NCBI RefSeq assembly: GCF_900090045.1
Contig: NW_021638316.1
Coordinates: forward strand, 1-64,000
DNA: 64,000 nt
Source of the DNA: Plasmodium malariae
Lineage: Eukaryota > Apicomplexa > Aconoidasida > Haemosporida > Plasmodiidae
Direction of reading: 5' to 3'
Both the position numbers and the translations under genes were made by a program. Position 1 is the first letter of the stretch. Every line of letters begins with the position of its first letter. The notes under the pieces are model-generated. The model ran no database searches. It was not told the DNA's origin and saw only the letters and a program-made list of their open reading frames with translations. Below, one piece after another: positions 27,540 to 42,184 of this stretch.

Positions 27540-30500
27540 TATATAAATATTTAATATTTTGTCTTATTTAAAAAGAACATAATTTGCAATAATATAATAT
27601 ACTTCTGATAATAAAGGACACTTTATTTTAATTTCCATTCATTTAACTTCTTTTTATTATTCATTATTTTTTCATAAAATTTTTTTTAAAATTAAATAAT
27701 TCTTATACATTGTATAATAATTAAATATTATAACAACTCTAAAAATTTATTATAAAAACATTATCATAAATTATATTTATAAAAATCTAACTTTCATTAA
27801 AATAAAATAGCAAGCATTCATTAATAAATGTTCAACGTATATTATTTAGTTCATTAATAATAGAGTATTTAATTAATATTATATTAACTGTATTAAAAAA
27901 AGAAAAGTATTCTATATTCTAAAATATTTTTTTTATTTAAAATACGGAAATTACAAATAAAGATTGTACATGCTGCTATATATTAAGAATATATCTACGA
28001 TTTTCACATGTTTTTTTATTTTATAAGAGTTCTCATACATATAAATTGTATTTTATAAAAGTATTTACTTATATAAGTTTAACTTTACGAAAAAGAAAAA
28101 AGTAATATTTAAGAAAAAAATTCCCACTATACTAATTATAAGATGTTAGGTATTAACAAACTTAGGAAGAATTTATAAAAAAAAAAATAATCCATTATTA
28201 GAAATGATAATTTCATGTTAATATATAATATATATAAATTTTAATATTTTAAAAAATATCATCAATATTAACACTTTATTTATGTATCATGAATTTTTAA
28301 TATTATATATATCTTATATTTTGGAACAAATTTTATTATCAATTAGTACTTAATTAGTAAATTTTGTTAATTCACTATTTATTTTTATTTTGTTCATTTA
28401 AATAAATTAATGTCTATATTTACGAAGAAAAAGTAAAAAAAATATCAATATTAAAAAGGATATATATACATTGGATAAAATAATAATATTTTATAAAATA
28501 TCCTGTTTGAAATATATTTTCAAAAAAATATTTTATACAATATTATTTCTTAATTAATTTATCATAGTAATAATAAATATTAAAAAAAATTTTTGTTAGT
28601 TCATTTATTTTTTTTTTAATATTTTAGAAATTATAATTTTTCTTTTGTTTTTTTCTATGTACCGTACTATTATAAAGCATATATTGAAAAAGAATAAAAT
28701 AAATTAAAAACGAAACTTATATTAATAAATATTTTTACATGAAAAACCTACTTAGTAAAAAAAATGTTATATATATTAATGTTTTTGTTAGTTCTTATTT
28801 GATAAACTGAAATTGGCAATTATAAATGTATTATATACACAAAAATACTATACCAAGTATTTAAAAAATTTCATAATACTTTCTTCTAAATAAATTTATA
28901 GGATTAAAAGTAAAACAAAGATAATTATTGGATTTAAAACGTTTTCTGAATTACAAAAATTATAGTACATAAATTATTATAATTATATTTTTATTCCATT
29001 ATTTTATATATGGAACTATCATCTCATTAATTATTGTAATTAGATAGATTTCTATAATATTCTTATCATTTGTTGTTTTCATATCTGTATCTATTTAATT
29101 ATCGCCTTTTTAATATTATGCATTATCATAAAATGTATGAGGCATTTGTGAACCTTTTCATTATATTGTAATGTTTTTCATTTTTGAGTTCATCTTATTC
29201 ACTTATAAATGAAAATATTCTTTTATGTAAACAAATTAATACTAAAGCATTTTTCTATTCTTTTTTGAAATAATATTATATTCAGTGTTAATAATTTAGG
29301 AATACTATTTTTTATCAGTATAATATATTTTTAGTTTGTTATATGATATAAATTATAACCATATACCATGTATAATATATTTTATAATCCTATTATTATA
29401 TTCAAAAAATAATAAAATCATTTTACAACCCATCAACGAAAACTTTAGTACTTTATTATTTATTTATTTACTTATAATTTTATACTATTCTATAAACACT
29501 CTAATTATATGCATTAACTGTATTATTAGTAATTGATAAAATAATTTATGTACATTAAGATATATAATACAGATAATATATTTTTTTTGCTCACACTCTT
29601 ACATATTTATTCCTACGTTTTTCACATTGACATAATTTTCGCTTATATGTGACCCTTTATTGATAATTACATTTTTAGTAATGAACAATTATATACAGAA
29701 ATAATTCATAATATTCATTATTTTTATATGTTTAAAGTCTTCTATATAAAATTAAGCTTAAATTATAATTCTATCATAATAATTTGATTTTAATCTTCGA
29801 TTTATCTCCGGTTTACAAAAAAATTGTTTATTTTTTAAAAAATATATCATTTGTTAATAAATATTTTATGAATTATATCACTTTTTATAGAAAAATATGT
29901 TTAAATATCTATTGACTTCGTACTTATTTTATATAATATATTGATGTAGTTATATGTATATTATGAGTATTATTATTCATATAATTCATATATAAATTGG
30001 CATTTCTCTATAATTCATATAATATATCATTTTAATGGTATATGTAATATTCCACATAAGAACTTAGAATCTATATAAATAACTTTAAAAATAGATATAC
30101 ACACAGTTATTTGCTTATGCTATTGTTAATAATGTATAATTCCTTCTTTATAGTTATTAAGATATATAATATGTATATACTACTACAAATCTGTATTAAT
30201 CCATTATTCAGAAAATTTATGAAGATATCTTTCTCAAAAAATATTCGTGTAAATCTTCCCGAATTTACATATTAAAATACAAACTATAAAGCACTATTCC
30301 ATTTTTCAGACATAGAATGACGTCAGTGTATGGATTTTTTACATAAGTTCTTGTTAACTTTTTATTAATGTAATAATTCATATATTTTGCTTTTCTTTTA
30401 TTATTATTGAATTTATATTATTTAAATATATTATTTTTTTTTTTTTATAGTTTTTCGAGTTCTTTGTCTTTTTAAAATTATAATTTTTTCTTAAATCGAA

Positions 30501-32264
30501 AAATCTTTTAAATTAATAGTAATTTTTATGAATTAACTTAATTTCCCATGTACAACAAAATATAAGTGCATTATATATATTGATTATTTCCATTGCATAC
30601 TTAATATAATAAAAAATATATTTTTAAAACTTTTAGAATAAGTTCGTAATGTGAGAACAATAATTACAATTATAAATAATGTTATATTACGTATATTATT
30701 ATTAAGATAAATAAATATTTTTTATTGAATCCTATAAATTGTATATTCAATATTTCTATTTCGGGGTCACAAAGCATACAAAAAACAAAATGACATTATA
30801 TAAGAATTTTCATTTGCCCAAATTTCATCTGAGCTCTAAAGAAAATTATTAATAAATAATTCCAGAAATAATTTAAATTGTTATTCAAATTTTCCTTACT
30901 TTAAAACACATGTTAATATATACATAGATATGTTAGTAAAATATCTACTAATCTAATGAGTATGTGATAGTACATTATTCCTAACTGTAAATATAAATGA
31001 CGTACTTTTATTATTTCTATAAAATAAATTTACAAACCTTTTATAAAAAGATATAGTTTAAATAAAATTAAAAAAATATATATTAGTTTGCATATATGTG
31101 TATTATCTAATAAATTTTATTATTTTATATATACATAAAATATGAAAGAAAATATACATCAGTCAAAATGTTACAGTAAGTTTTCAATAATGATATATAT
31201 TATGGTCCATAAAAAATTAATACTGAACCCTGAATCTTAAACACCTATAATATTTATTGTTAGAAATGTCTTATTAATAATATATCTGTTTCTTTTATAA
31301 AAAGTAATTCCTATTTATAGTTATTTCCAACACAAATATATAATTACTATATAATTATTTCTTGTAAATATATATTACATATATAAATTTACGTATTATA
31401 ATGGGTATTCAAATATTTAGTATTAACTAAAAATTAAAAACAGAAGTTAATTACATATATATAACATATCATTATAAAGTATGTTTCATTAATTCTTATA
31501 AAATTAAACAAAAATCACATTTTATGTAAAAAATGTATTAAATATGTATAGATCTTATTAAGATAAAATAAATTAGAATTATTAAAAATAATATTCATCT
31601 ATAATTAATTCTTTGATTTAAAAAATTATTGTTTTATTACATATTTTTATTTTCTTATTTAAAATATTCAATAACGTAAATACATATTAGAATTGTTTTT
31701 ATAGCTAATGAGAACTATAATATATTTATCATAATATTATATATAATCAAAAGAAATTAAATTCACTTTTTCTAATAATCCAAAAGAAAAATATGCTCTT
31801 TTCGTTTTATTAAATACAAAAAAAGACACGTACAATTGATTTATAACAGATAATATCTTTTTTTTAATTATGCCACGAAATAATAATTTTAGGCTTAAAT
31901 AATGTAAAAGAAATGAAAACAAATTACAACTACTTTTTAAGATTAACAACATGAAATTTCCTAATAATTTAACTAAATTATACCAAATTCACTTTTTTAT
32001 ATAAATTTTTTAAAACATATGTATATTTCATACACATGTATGTGCTTATATACATTTTTACATATATGTCAAAATGTCAAGTTCAAAAAATTTCTTAAAA
32101 TACAATATTAAAAAATAAAAAATAAAAACTAACGAAGTATTACCAACACGTAATTTTATATTTTATATTAAAATAGGTATGTATATATATTTTCTTTTAT
32201 AATAATTACGTAACTTTATGTATTCTTGTTATGTATGTATTATTTTTGAGGATGTTACAAATTT
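27540..32264. other. Gene-free AT-rich DNA
   Basis: No gene is supported. A degraded copy of the array upstream block may lie at 27955-28000, and a motif like tatattttggaacaaatttt at about 28317 resembles ones at 22887 and 38213. The short frames at 29336-29536 (plus) and 31737-31952 (minus) are low-complexity and match no family seen here. Confidence 0.55.
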
Positions 32265-33150
32265 TCATATATCATAATAAAAGTTACTCCTACTAGAGGA
32301 ATTAACAATATTATAACAAATTCTAAGATTATTTGCTTTTTTTATATTATATTCTTCAATCTTTTTAAAAATATAATTAATACATAATACAGTTATGGCA
32401 ACTACAAATACTAAAATGAATGAAACTACCATTGCACTTGCATTTAATGCTGCTATTTTATTTTTTGTTAATTCTGTATACAAAATAACAAATATTTCAA
32501 ATAATAATCCTATCAATATAACTAAATACAATATATTAATTTTTGGAGAACCGTTTTTACGTATCATTCCTGCAGTCTTTTTATGAACGTCCGTGTTATA
32601 TTTAATTTCATCTATTGAAACTAATTGATTCAGTATTCGTTTTTCAAAATATGTTTCTATTTTATTAAGTAAAGAAGATTTTTTTTTCTTATGTAATCTA
32701 TTCCTTTCCTCTGATTTTAATAAAATATCTTTTATTATTTTTCTTTGTATTTTAGGATCTTCGCAATTCATAGATATATTTTTCTTTTTAGTTATTAATT
32801 CATTTTTACTATTTTCATTTGACATATATCCAGTTGACATTACATTTAATGAGCACTCTGATAATAGTCTATTAATTGCTAAACATGAATAGCCATCTAG
32901 TGTATAATTTTTTTCCATAGATATACCAAAATTACACTAAAAAAATGAATGAAAATATTTATTATTTTCAAGTATATAAATTTCTATACTGAATATAAAT
33001 AACTTTTAAAAATAAAATATGAAACAGAAAAAAAAAAAATTAAAAGAAATATTATTATGATACTACCTTATTGCTATAAAGGCATATCCAAATTAAAGCG
33101 GAGAATGCAAGAATTTTAGTAAATATAAGGGACTTAATATTCCCCTTCAT
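32265..33150 (-). CDS. Plasmodium exported protein, unknown function, canonical PEXEL
   Basis: Exon 1 is 33150-33067 (28 codons, MKGNIKSLIFTKILAF, hydrophobic, containing WICLYSNK), the intron is 33066-32937 (130 nt) and exon 2 is 32936-32265, about 251 residues. RLLSE at residues 51-55 fits the RxLxE export motif exactly, so cleavage in the ER and export into the red cell are expected. A basic linker (HKKKKSSLLNKIETYFEKRI) is followed by two hydrophobic segments, about residues 162-182 (LYLVILIGLLFEIFVILYT) and 194-218. The sequence is not fam-l or fam-m, but exon 1, intron length and the position of the membrane segments are the same, so it probably shares their ancestry. The frame is fully open. 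The plus-strand frame at 32395-32586 is a shadow. Confidence 0.9.
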
Positions 33151-36100
33151 TGTATAATTTATAACTATTATATATTGACTAATAAAAATAGTAACTATAT
33201 TTAAAATTCTACAAATGATAAAAAAAACTTATATTATTTTTAATTTTTTTATTTTTTTTAAATGTAATAAATTTAATATATACAGATATAACTTATATTA
33301 ACTTTACAATTGTATATTACATTAAAATTGATTTTGTATAATTTCTTTAAATTTTTTACAAAAATTAAAATAATAATAAAATAAAATAACATGAAGAAAA
33401 AGAATATTTAAATATGACGAAATAAAAAAAAAAATTATTCAATCAGAAATGCAAATTTTTTATTTATTTAAAATAAAGTATAACATGCAGAAAATGTATA
33501 CTTATATACATTCAGAAGATTATTACGAACTTTCACATTGTTTCCAAGTAGTGATACTAATTTAATACACTTTTATAGTAGAGATTACATTTATATTAAA
33601 ACAACATTAATTATTCTGGAAATAAAAACAATAGAAAAGTTATATGAACTTATGTAATATGCTTTTCATTGTATAGGGTATACATTAGTATTTCCTTAAA
33701 AACAAAAGATGTTCTTTTATAAACCATAGAGTATTAGTAAAATAAAAATTTTAGTTACTATAAAATATGGGTATTTATGTATATTTTTAAAAGTAATATA
33801 ATATTGAGCCTTGTATTATTGTGTAAAAATTTTATTCAATAATATTTTATATCTAAATCGGAATGATTTATTGCTTTTCATGAGAATATTTAAAAGCTGT
33901 TAATTTCCATATTTATCTTAATTCTTATAAATATGTATAAAAATACATATAAAATAGTAATATTAATATAATAATAAAAAACAATGTAAAATGGAATTTA
34001 GCATAAAAATATTATATGCTGTTACATAATTTCAGAAATATATATAGCCATATTTTTTTACAAATGAATGTAACAAAAAGAACACATATATACTATATAT
34101 AAAAGGATAATAAAAATATTTATGTATGTAAATAATTTACTAAATATACTTAAGATATAATTTAGAAACAATTCATGTAATTTTATTTTAATGAATACTG
34201 TAGAAAATATATTTTTAATAGAAAATATAAACAATTACTATTTTCTAATCATACCATTATTTCTTATAACAAGAAAAGTATTATAAATCTTATTAATTCT
34301 ATTCTATTTATATTTACAATGGTGATAATATTTATAATGAATTTATTATATACAAAAAAAAATATTAATAATATTCAAAAAAACAAACATTAATTATCTC
34401 AAATTTATTGAGTAAATTTTAAATTAAAATATTTAAAAATAAAGAAAAATATGTACACTTAAAATATATTTTTTTTTAATATCTAAATTAAGTTGAAAAA
34501 ATTGACGATTATAATTTATTCCATTATATAATATGTACCTAGTCTAATATTAATAGAGATATAATTTTAGTATCTTTTATGCTATTTTATTATTTCAAAG
34601 ACATATATTTTAAATAATTAAACATAATTTTTTACATAACTGTTGGTAAAAGAAGAATCCTCTAATATATATATTAAAAAATAAATATCAAAAATATATA
34701 AAATCTGTATATACTTTGAAATTAATATATTAATGTCTTTATCTTAATAATTCTATTCTATATTCATTTTTTTTTAACTTCTTTTCATTTTATCTATTAT
34801 TTTAATAAAAATATTTAATGATTTACTTTTTTAATTAAGTAAAGAAAAAAAAAGAATTTAATTTTGTCATCAATTTATTCTATAATAAATATTAAAATAT
34901 ATTTTTATAAAATTAAATTAAAATTATTTATATATAATAATAAAATAATAGATATAAGAATCTTGTTATGCACTGAAGCAACCTGATAATTCCCTAAAAT
35001 AATAATTATTCTTCACAAATAATTTCAACTGGAAATTAAATAACACAAAATATTTTCAATATTTCACAGAAATAACATGAAATCTAAAATTTGAGGTATT
35101 TAATTTTTTCATTCTTAAATGTTTAAAACATAAATTTTAAGTAGTATTAAATATATATGAATTAACATTTTTTAAATTATACTAAATATAATATCACGTA
35201 TAATACTAATTATTCTTGAATATGTGTTCTATATAATTTTTTATACTTCTTCTAATCAATAACGTTATTAAATTTATATCATTGTAGGGGTTAAAAATTT
35301 TTTTATTTCGGTGTAATATTAAAAATATATGATACTATAGTACATATATATTTAGATAAAGTTTCATTTTTCTATAGTTTAATTAATTAATATTTTTACA
35401 ATGATATTTACTATAAGGCTACAATATATTTTCAAATATACTACTGCTACTAATAGAATAAGAAAAATATGTCATCATAAACATATTTACATAAATTAAA
35501 CACTAATGTTAGTGAAATTTATATTTTCATAAAAAGATTTTTTACAGTAACAATTTTTTTATCTTACTATAACACTTTATAAATGTTAATTTATTTTAAT
35601 TAATATGTCATTTTCAAATTTCATTTAAATAATTCGTATAGTATATAGGTTTATCTGTATTTAATTAATATATGTATAATCAAAAATAAAAAAAAGATAA
35701 CGTATAATTAATTCGTCTATTTTAAAGCATATAATTGAAAAAATATGAAGAACAAAAAATATAACAAACATAAATAAAATAACCAACTTTATTCATAAAA
35801 TATATATTTATTTTCTTATATAACAGTAATGGAACTCATGCAAAAACAATTAAAAGAAAAATAAAATCAATACTCTATGTTACATTAAATAGTGAGACCT
35901 AGTATCAACCTTCAATTGTGAAGTATAATAATACGTAAAAATAATAATATTTATAATTTAATAAGAGAATATGATGGAATAAAATCATTAAAATAAAAAA
36001 AAAAGATTCTTATCGTATATAATTTACTAAAAACATCATAGATGTTATGTACCTTTTTGTGCTTTACTAAAGAAATTTTATTATTAATTAAACATACTAT

Positions 36101-36878
36101 TTTATAATCGTAAAAAAACAATGAAGCATAATAAATGAAAATTAATTATCTCATACATTATATAAAATTACATGTATTATCCAATTCATTAATATTCATT
36201 GGTCTTTTTTATTTTTTAAATTTAAACTTATCCCTTATAAAACAAATTTGGATTTAAGCAAAAAAATAATATATAGTTATAAGGTTAATTCAACACATAC
36301 TTAATTTTTTATATATATACAAACACAAAAAATAAAATAAAAAAAGTACATATACATATATATATATATATAAATAGCAATACAAGTGCATTCATTCAAT
36401 TGGTTTCTTCTTGAGAAAAACAAGACATGGTTATTGTTAATTAAAAAAACTAATCATAAATTTTTTAGTTACTCTATAAAATAGTAATTTAAAACTAAAA
36501 TAATTTAAAAAAGATTCAAGACTATTTTTTTTATAATTACAAAAATAAATAACACATATGACAATAAAATTATATAAACTGTGCTTTTATATATTAAGTT
36601 ACATATATTTTTCAAAAAAACATTGTTATATACAGATATATATATATAAATAACAATATTGTAGTAAAATGATATCATATTTTAATATAAAATGTGAATA
36701 GCATAATAATATTAAAATTCACAAAAAAATTGAGAGTGTAACTTTTTACTGTTTCGGATAAAAAAGTTCCTCATCGATAGGTATATCTATTAAACCTATT
36801 AAATTATCGGCATATTCGTTATATTTGAATATTAATTAGGAAATTATAAATTTAATCTTTATAAAATTCTATTTTACC
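33151..36878. other. Gene-free AT-rich DNA
   Basis: No gene is supported. The upstream block of the 32-33 kb gene is at about 33535-33580. The right end is the 3' flank of the next exported-protein gene and contains a TA-rich run near 36357-36375. Confidence 0.55.
33535..33580 (-). promoter_or_regulatory. Possible upstream block of the PEXEL exported-protein gene
   Basis: acattgtttccaagtagtga followed by tactaattt resembles the acattgttctaactcctagt block at 47023 that continues into agaagtattatcgattt. It lies about 390 bp upstream of the start at 33150. Similarity is weaker than among the fam genes, and the role is inferred. Confidence 0.28.
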
Positions 36879-37730
36879 TTAAGTAGCATGCTTCGTATAA
36901 TTGAAATCCCTTTTTAAATGTAATAACTTTCCATATTTTACAGTTTTTCTGAAGATATAAAAAAGCCCTACTAAAACTATAATCCATAATATGCATATTG
37001 GTGATAATAATTTAAATAAGGACGAGCTAGTTATTCCCCCTGAATAATTTCTAAGAAAAAAGTAAAATATAGCACCTGCTACACCAACTACTAAGTGGAA
37101 GATAAATAAAGAAATATATTCAAAAACTTTTCTTTGTATACTATTTCTTAAAAACGTAAAATCAGAATTTGTACTATACCTAAGAACATTTTTATAATAT
37201 ATTTTGTCTAGCATTCTTTTCCCATAAGAGGTATTTTCTCCATTGTATATAAACGATTTACATTTTCCAGCTTGTTTATAGCTTCCTAAATTATTTGATG
37301 TACATTTGTTTCGCATTTTATGTTTTACTTTGGATACACATTCATTATTATATATATGGTTCTTTTCGTATTTTCCATTATATTGAATAACTTCTTTTTC
37401 CCATACGATATTTAAACACTTTTCCTTTTTATTCTTTGTTAGTAAACGATAAGTTCTTCTATATAATTTTTCATCAATAATGTTCTTCTCATACAAATAA
37501 TTACAAAAGATACTCTAAAATATCAAAAGAAATATTTACAATTTAAAGAAACAAATAAATCCAAGCTAATAAGAAATATTATTAGAAATAAAAAAAATAC
37601 AAAAATGAATAATTAGAGCATCTTTAATTAAAATATATCATACCCGCTCACTATTGAAAGGGCATATCCATCTTAAAAAGATAAATGTAGCAATTTTAAA
37701 AAAAAAGTATAACATAAATTTCTTTCTCAT
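36879..37730 (-). CDS. Plasmodium exported protein, unknown function
   Basis: Exon 1 is 37730-37644 (29 codons, MRKKFMLYFFFKIATFIFLR then WICPFNSER), the intron is 37643-37515 (129 nt) and exon 2 is 37514-36879, about 240 residues. Exon 2 opens SIFCNYLYEKN; the large frame on its own has only a non-ATG start, so the upstream exon is required. RTYRLLTKNK is a relaxed PEXEL-like site with Lys where Glu, Asp or Gln is usual. The middle (KRMLDKIYYKNVLRYSTNSD) differs from both fam-l and fam-m; I recognise it as the kind annotated as exported protein of unknown function in malariae and vivax-type genomes. Membrane segments are about residues 161-183 and 196-217. The tail is short and basic. Intact. 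Confidence 0.88.
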
Positions 37731-38100
37731 AATGTAAGTTTTTAATATTTTATTATTTCCTGTTAATAACAAATTATTGATAATAAATATTCTTTCAATG
37801 ACAAGGGACGCTATATTTATTTTTCATAAAAAATTTATAATATTCATATAATAAGTATAATACATTTTACAACATAGAAAATTTAAGAGAACTGTAAAAT
37901 TTTAATATCATATTTTGACCTTAACATTATTTATAAAAAACTAACATTATTTTAATAGGATAATTTTAATGTATTAATAATTATTTAAAACACCTAATTT
38001 TGTTATGTAGTGTAGTAAAATAACGAAATAATTGATATATTAATTTTTTTCAAAATAAAAACAAAAATAATAATTCCTTGATACTTTAAGACGTTCATTT

Positions 38101-38155
38101 TATATAAAATATATAATGTATAAAATGTAGATAATACAATGTTCCGTATATTGAG
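38101..38155 (-). promoter_or_regulatory. Recurring upstream block of the 37 kb exported-protein gene
   Basis: ataaaatgtagataatacaa followed by tgttccgtatattgagag. It lies 370-425 bp upstream of the start at 37730 and aligns with gaatatagataatacattgt at 47011. About 70 bp further out, ttccttactaataactac also has counterparts at 47071 and 58478. The promoter role is inferred. Confidence 0.4.
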
Positions 38156-40239
38156 AGAATAAATGCTAATTAAAATTATATTTCCTTACTAATAACTACT
38201 TTTTGATAAATATTATATTATGGAACAAAAGATTATTATTTTTAAAAAATATTATCATAATATAATAATAGTAATAATAAAATAAAATATGAATATTTTT
38301 ACAAATTTTGTATAATTTTAATTTAAAAAATCGTAATTTTTACGGTTTATTTTATATTTAAAAAATCAGTATTTTATGCTACTGATGTACTAAAAAAATA
38401 TCAATTTTAAAATCAAATAAAAAAAACAGAGTTCTTATATTTGCATCACAGATTTTATAAATTATAATTTATAACTAAATTTAATTTTTCCCATTACTAC
38501 TAAATGAAAATTTTTAAAATTTTCCTCTTTTCTACGTATTTTTTTTTTTTTAATAAAATGTATGCTTTCAGAAGAAATATTAATAAAATTTAAAGAAAAA
38601 TAAAAAAAAATAGAGATTAAAATTAAAATTGGTGTAAAAATAGTGTATATAATATAATAAAGTTATAGATATTACTAACGAAATATATTTACCATTTGAA
38701 TATTACATACGAGTTTTTAAATGTACACAATAAATAAAAAAAATAACATAGTAATATTGTAAAATGTATGATTTCGTAATTTTAGTGCTAATAACATTTG
38801 AAAAAATAAATAATTTTTAGTTAATTCATTTACATATACATTACATTAAAAACAGTTTTTACAAATACAAATTAATGAACATAATACTATATATTGATAA
38901 ATATATCTATAACAGTAAAATTATTCTCTATTAACATATTTACTTTTCTATATATTTTGGAGAAAGAAAAATTATAAATTACAAAAATATTATATAATTA
39001 ATAATTTAATATAGATCATTTAATATAGAACTCAATTCTTTTCTTTTAAAATATTTCTCTTCTAAGGAACAACTTGAACAATAGAAAAAAAAAAAAAAAA
39101 TATACTTAAAAAAATTAAAATTTTTTTATATATATTGTTTTCAGTTAAATTCACTATAAGACTTGCATTTGTGAAATATCTTATTTAGTCTCTTATAGGT
39201 TTTAGTATATTTGGATTATGTCAATTTTTTACGTAGTTAATAATTTAATGTACAGTATAAGATAAACCAATTAAAATTTTACAATAACCTATATAGTAAA
39301 ATTATTAAATAATTTATGGAATATAAGTGCATATATTATAAAATCATGGTAAACATTAGCATAGGAACACAACTTTTTCCTCATAGTAACATTCATTGTT
39401 GTAAACATATTTATGAGTCTTTTTCTTAAAAAATAATTATTTATATGTATGAATTATTTATGTTATTCTTAAATTAAAAATATAGTACACAAATACTCTA
39501 ACTTCCTAGTAATACTTTAAATTTTCTTCTTATTAATTATACATACTAGTAGACAATTATACTCTTATATAAATATATATATGCATAATATAACTCAATA
39601 AAGTACACATATATTTACCATTATAACTTCTTTATACTTAATAAAAAAATTTTATTGCATAATAATAAAACAAGTTAAATATAAAGCAATAATAAATTTC
39701 AATTTTCAAAATATTAGTTTCATTTTTATACTAGCTATACCCTATTAAATATAAAAAATATTAATTTAAATATTAAATTTTTATTTAATCTAATATATTT
39801 TATATTTTCAATATAATTCATATAGTGAAACGTAAGCTTTTTTCTTCTACAATAAAACAAAAAATATTAAAATGATCTCCTGTTATATAATTTGTCATAT
39901 ATAGTATATGCTTCACAATTTCGAAAAAGTTGCATTAATATATTTTATACATAATATCTTCTAATCTATAATGAAACATGCTATTGTTTATAAAATAAAT
40001 ATATATATATATGTATAGTCCAAAATGGCAATAATTTTTTTATTCAAATACAAAATATTAAAATTGAATATGTTACTTATAAAATACTTATGACTAAGTG
40101 CAAAAGTATATCATATTAACAATTTTTTAATGATGGACATGAGGCTCTTAAATCTAAATAAATCCAAGTTCCTGTAAGAAATTCATTAGGTAATCACAGT
40201 CATGAGAAAAAAAACTACTCATGTTAAAAGATATGAAAT

Positions 40240-40415
40240 TATTTATAAATTTTCAATAATTACATTAACAACTATTACAGCATTTTTCTTATTTTTTGTT
40301 TTTCTAACACTATAAATTTTTCAAATTAAAATAATGAATGAACTTCCATAATCTCTCTAATTTACTAGGACATAAAATTACTACTGTAGTAGTATTGTAT
40401 TTACTAATGTGTAAT
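40240..40415 (+). repeat. Dispersed subtelomeric element, copy B
   Basis: It aligns with copy A near 11190-11400, best over 40251-40318. The plus strand reads a short hydrophobic frame, from ATG at 40201, containing KFSIITLTTITAFFLFFVF and ending TAA at 40315. A further, more diverged match may lie near 48750-48830. Confidence 0.45.
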
Positions 40416-41289
40416 TTTTTTGTAAACTAATCCACCTAATCTGGAAAATTATGTTGTATTCATTAAGAAAAAAAAATTCATGGAAATTTATAAATGAATA
40501 CAAGAATCGCATAGCGACAAGTAGTTCTCAGAAAGATATATTATTGCGGTAGCACATATTATATAACATATCATACTCAGAATTTTATTTATAAATGCTA
40601 TTATTTTATTATATATTTATAATTCCCCACTTATACCGTTTAAAAAAAGACATTTTAAAAAAAATTTTAAGTAATAAATATATTTTATAATATTTTTCTA
40701 ATAAAAATTATTTTATATAATAAACATTATCTTTTTTCCTTTGAGTAAAATATATGTATACAATATAACACGTTCACTTCGTTTGATTAAATACAAAAAA
40801 AACATTTTTATTTTCAATATAAAGTCAACCATTTGCTTTTCTTATTGCATCTACAAATAATCATTTTATAATTGAAGAAGGAAAAAAATAGAAAATATGT
40901 TTTTCTTATTTAAGGTATTAATTCTAATATAAAATAAACAAAATTATATTAATTTTAATATTATATATTAATTTTTATTCAATTCATATATTTTCAATAG
41001 AAATAAAATTTAACGCACAAATATATATATTAAGCAATAATATTTAATTATACCGCAACAATAATTTATAATAAAAAATGAAAATCATTAAAACATTCAA
41101 ATCTTCAAAAAAGCGAAAAACATAATTTATTAACTTTCGTATAAAAATAAAACCTTATACTCATGTATATTTACAAAATTATATCAATAATAGGTATGAC
41201 TATAAAGTATATAACAATAAACATATTACATATAATAATTCTTATTAATGATTAATTTATCTGAAAATACAAATTCCTTATTGTTCATG

Positions 41290-42184
41290 TTACTCTCTCA
41301 TCAACTTAAGTTTTTGATATTTTTCATTATTTCTTAAGATCTTATAAGTAGCTATTATAATTAAAACTACTAATATAATGAAAGCTACTGTATATAATAA
41401 TATAAAAACATGAAATTCATTATTTGTACCTAATAAACTACTGATATATTTTATTATCTTCTCATCTATGAAATTAACTTCACTAACTCGTGCACCTGCT
41501 CTTACCTTCTCAAACTTGCATAACATGGGTAATCCTATGCCCAAAAAGAAAAAAAAAAAAAACATACCAACTATATATCCGTAATTTTTAAATTTTATTT
41601 TTTTTAAAGCTACATCACATATTCTCCTTTTTTTTTCAAAAAAAGTATCATAATCTTTTTTTTTTATCCATTTCTTTTTAAAATGAAAATGTTTTCCATC
41701 AAATATTCCATTATTATAATCTATAACATCTACATAGTATTGGGCCTTATTTAATAAATTTCTGCTTGATTGTTTATTTTTTTCTTTTATCCTCCTTCCA
41801 TTATTAGACAAATATCTTTGTTTATTTGCTTCATTATCCTCAAGTTTTTTTTTTAAACATACATTATATGAATGATTATTCAGTTTATATCTTGCCAGTA
41901 ATCGATAATTTCTTGTATCTAATTTTTTACTAAGGTTATAGTTTTTATTGATAATTTTGTTAAAAGTACTCTAAAATAACAAATTACACATATTTGTTGT
42001 TTAAACGATACATAGTTCGCTTTAGAAATAATTATTAATAAAAATAAAACATTAAAAATATAAATAGTGCAAATATCTTTAAATTATATTATCATACCTG
42101 CTCACTGTAAAAATCGTATATCCATGTTAAAAGTATAAATGTAGAAATCTTTATAAAAAGGAACAACATAATTTTTTGATTCAT
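41290..42184 (-). CDS. fam-m: fam-m exported protein, intact
   Basis: Exon 1 is 42184-42098 (29 codons, MNQKIMLFLFIKISTFILLT then WIYDFYSEQ), the intron is 42097-41971 (127 nt) and exon 2 is 41970-41290, about 255 residues. Exon 2 is open from the acceptor (STFNKIINKNYNLSKKLDTR); an ATG-only or TTG reading at 41811 would lose its first 53 codons. RNYRLLARYK is the relaxed PEXEL-like site. The fam-m signature is NKAQYYVDVIDYNNGIFDGK, HFHFKKKWIKKKDYDTFFEK and RRICDVALKK. Membrane segments are at about residues 160-179 (with an F6 run) and 215-237, then NNEKYQKLKLMRE. Fam-m and fam-l proteins are reported from modelling to share a fold resembling RH5; the function is unproven. It pairs with the fam-l gene 3.4 kb to the right. 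Confidence 0.93.

Larger units (their letters stand above)
37731..41289. other. Gene-free AT-rich DNA with repeats
   Basis: No gene is supported. It holds the upstream block at 38101-38155, a dispersed element copy at 40240-40415, and from about 40920 the 3' flank of the fam-m gene, which resembles other 3' flanks in the array. Confidence 0.55.

Noticed and set aside
38220..38280. Plus-strand ATGGAACAAAAG, like the start of fam exon 1
   Set aside because: The frame continues as Ile/Lys/Tyr without the WICH-type end or donor site, and the stretch belongs to the repeated upstream flank.
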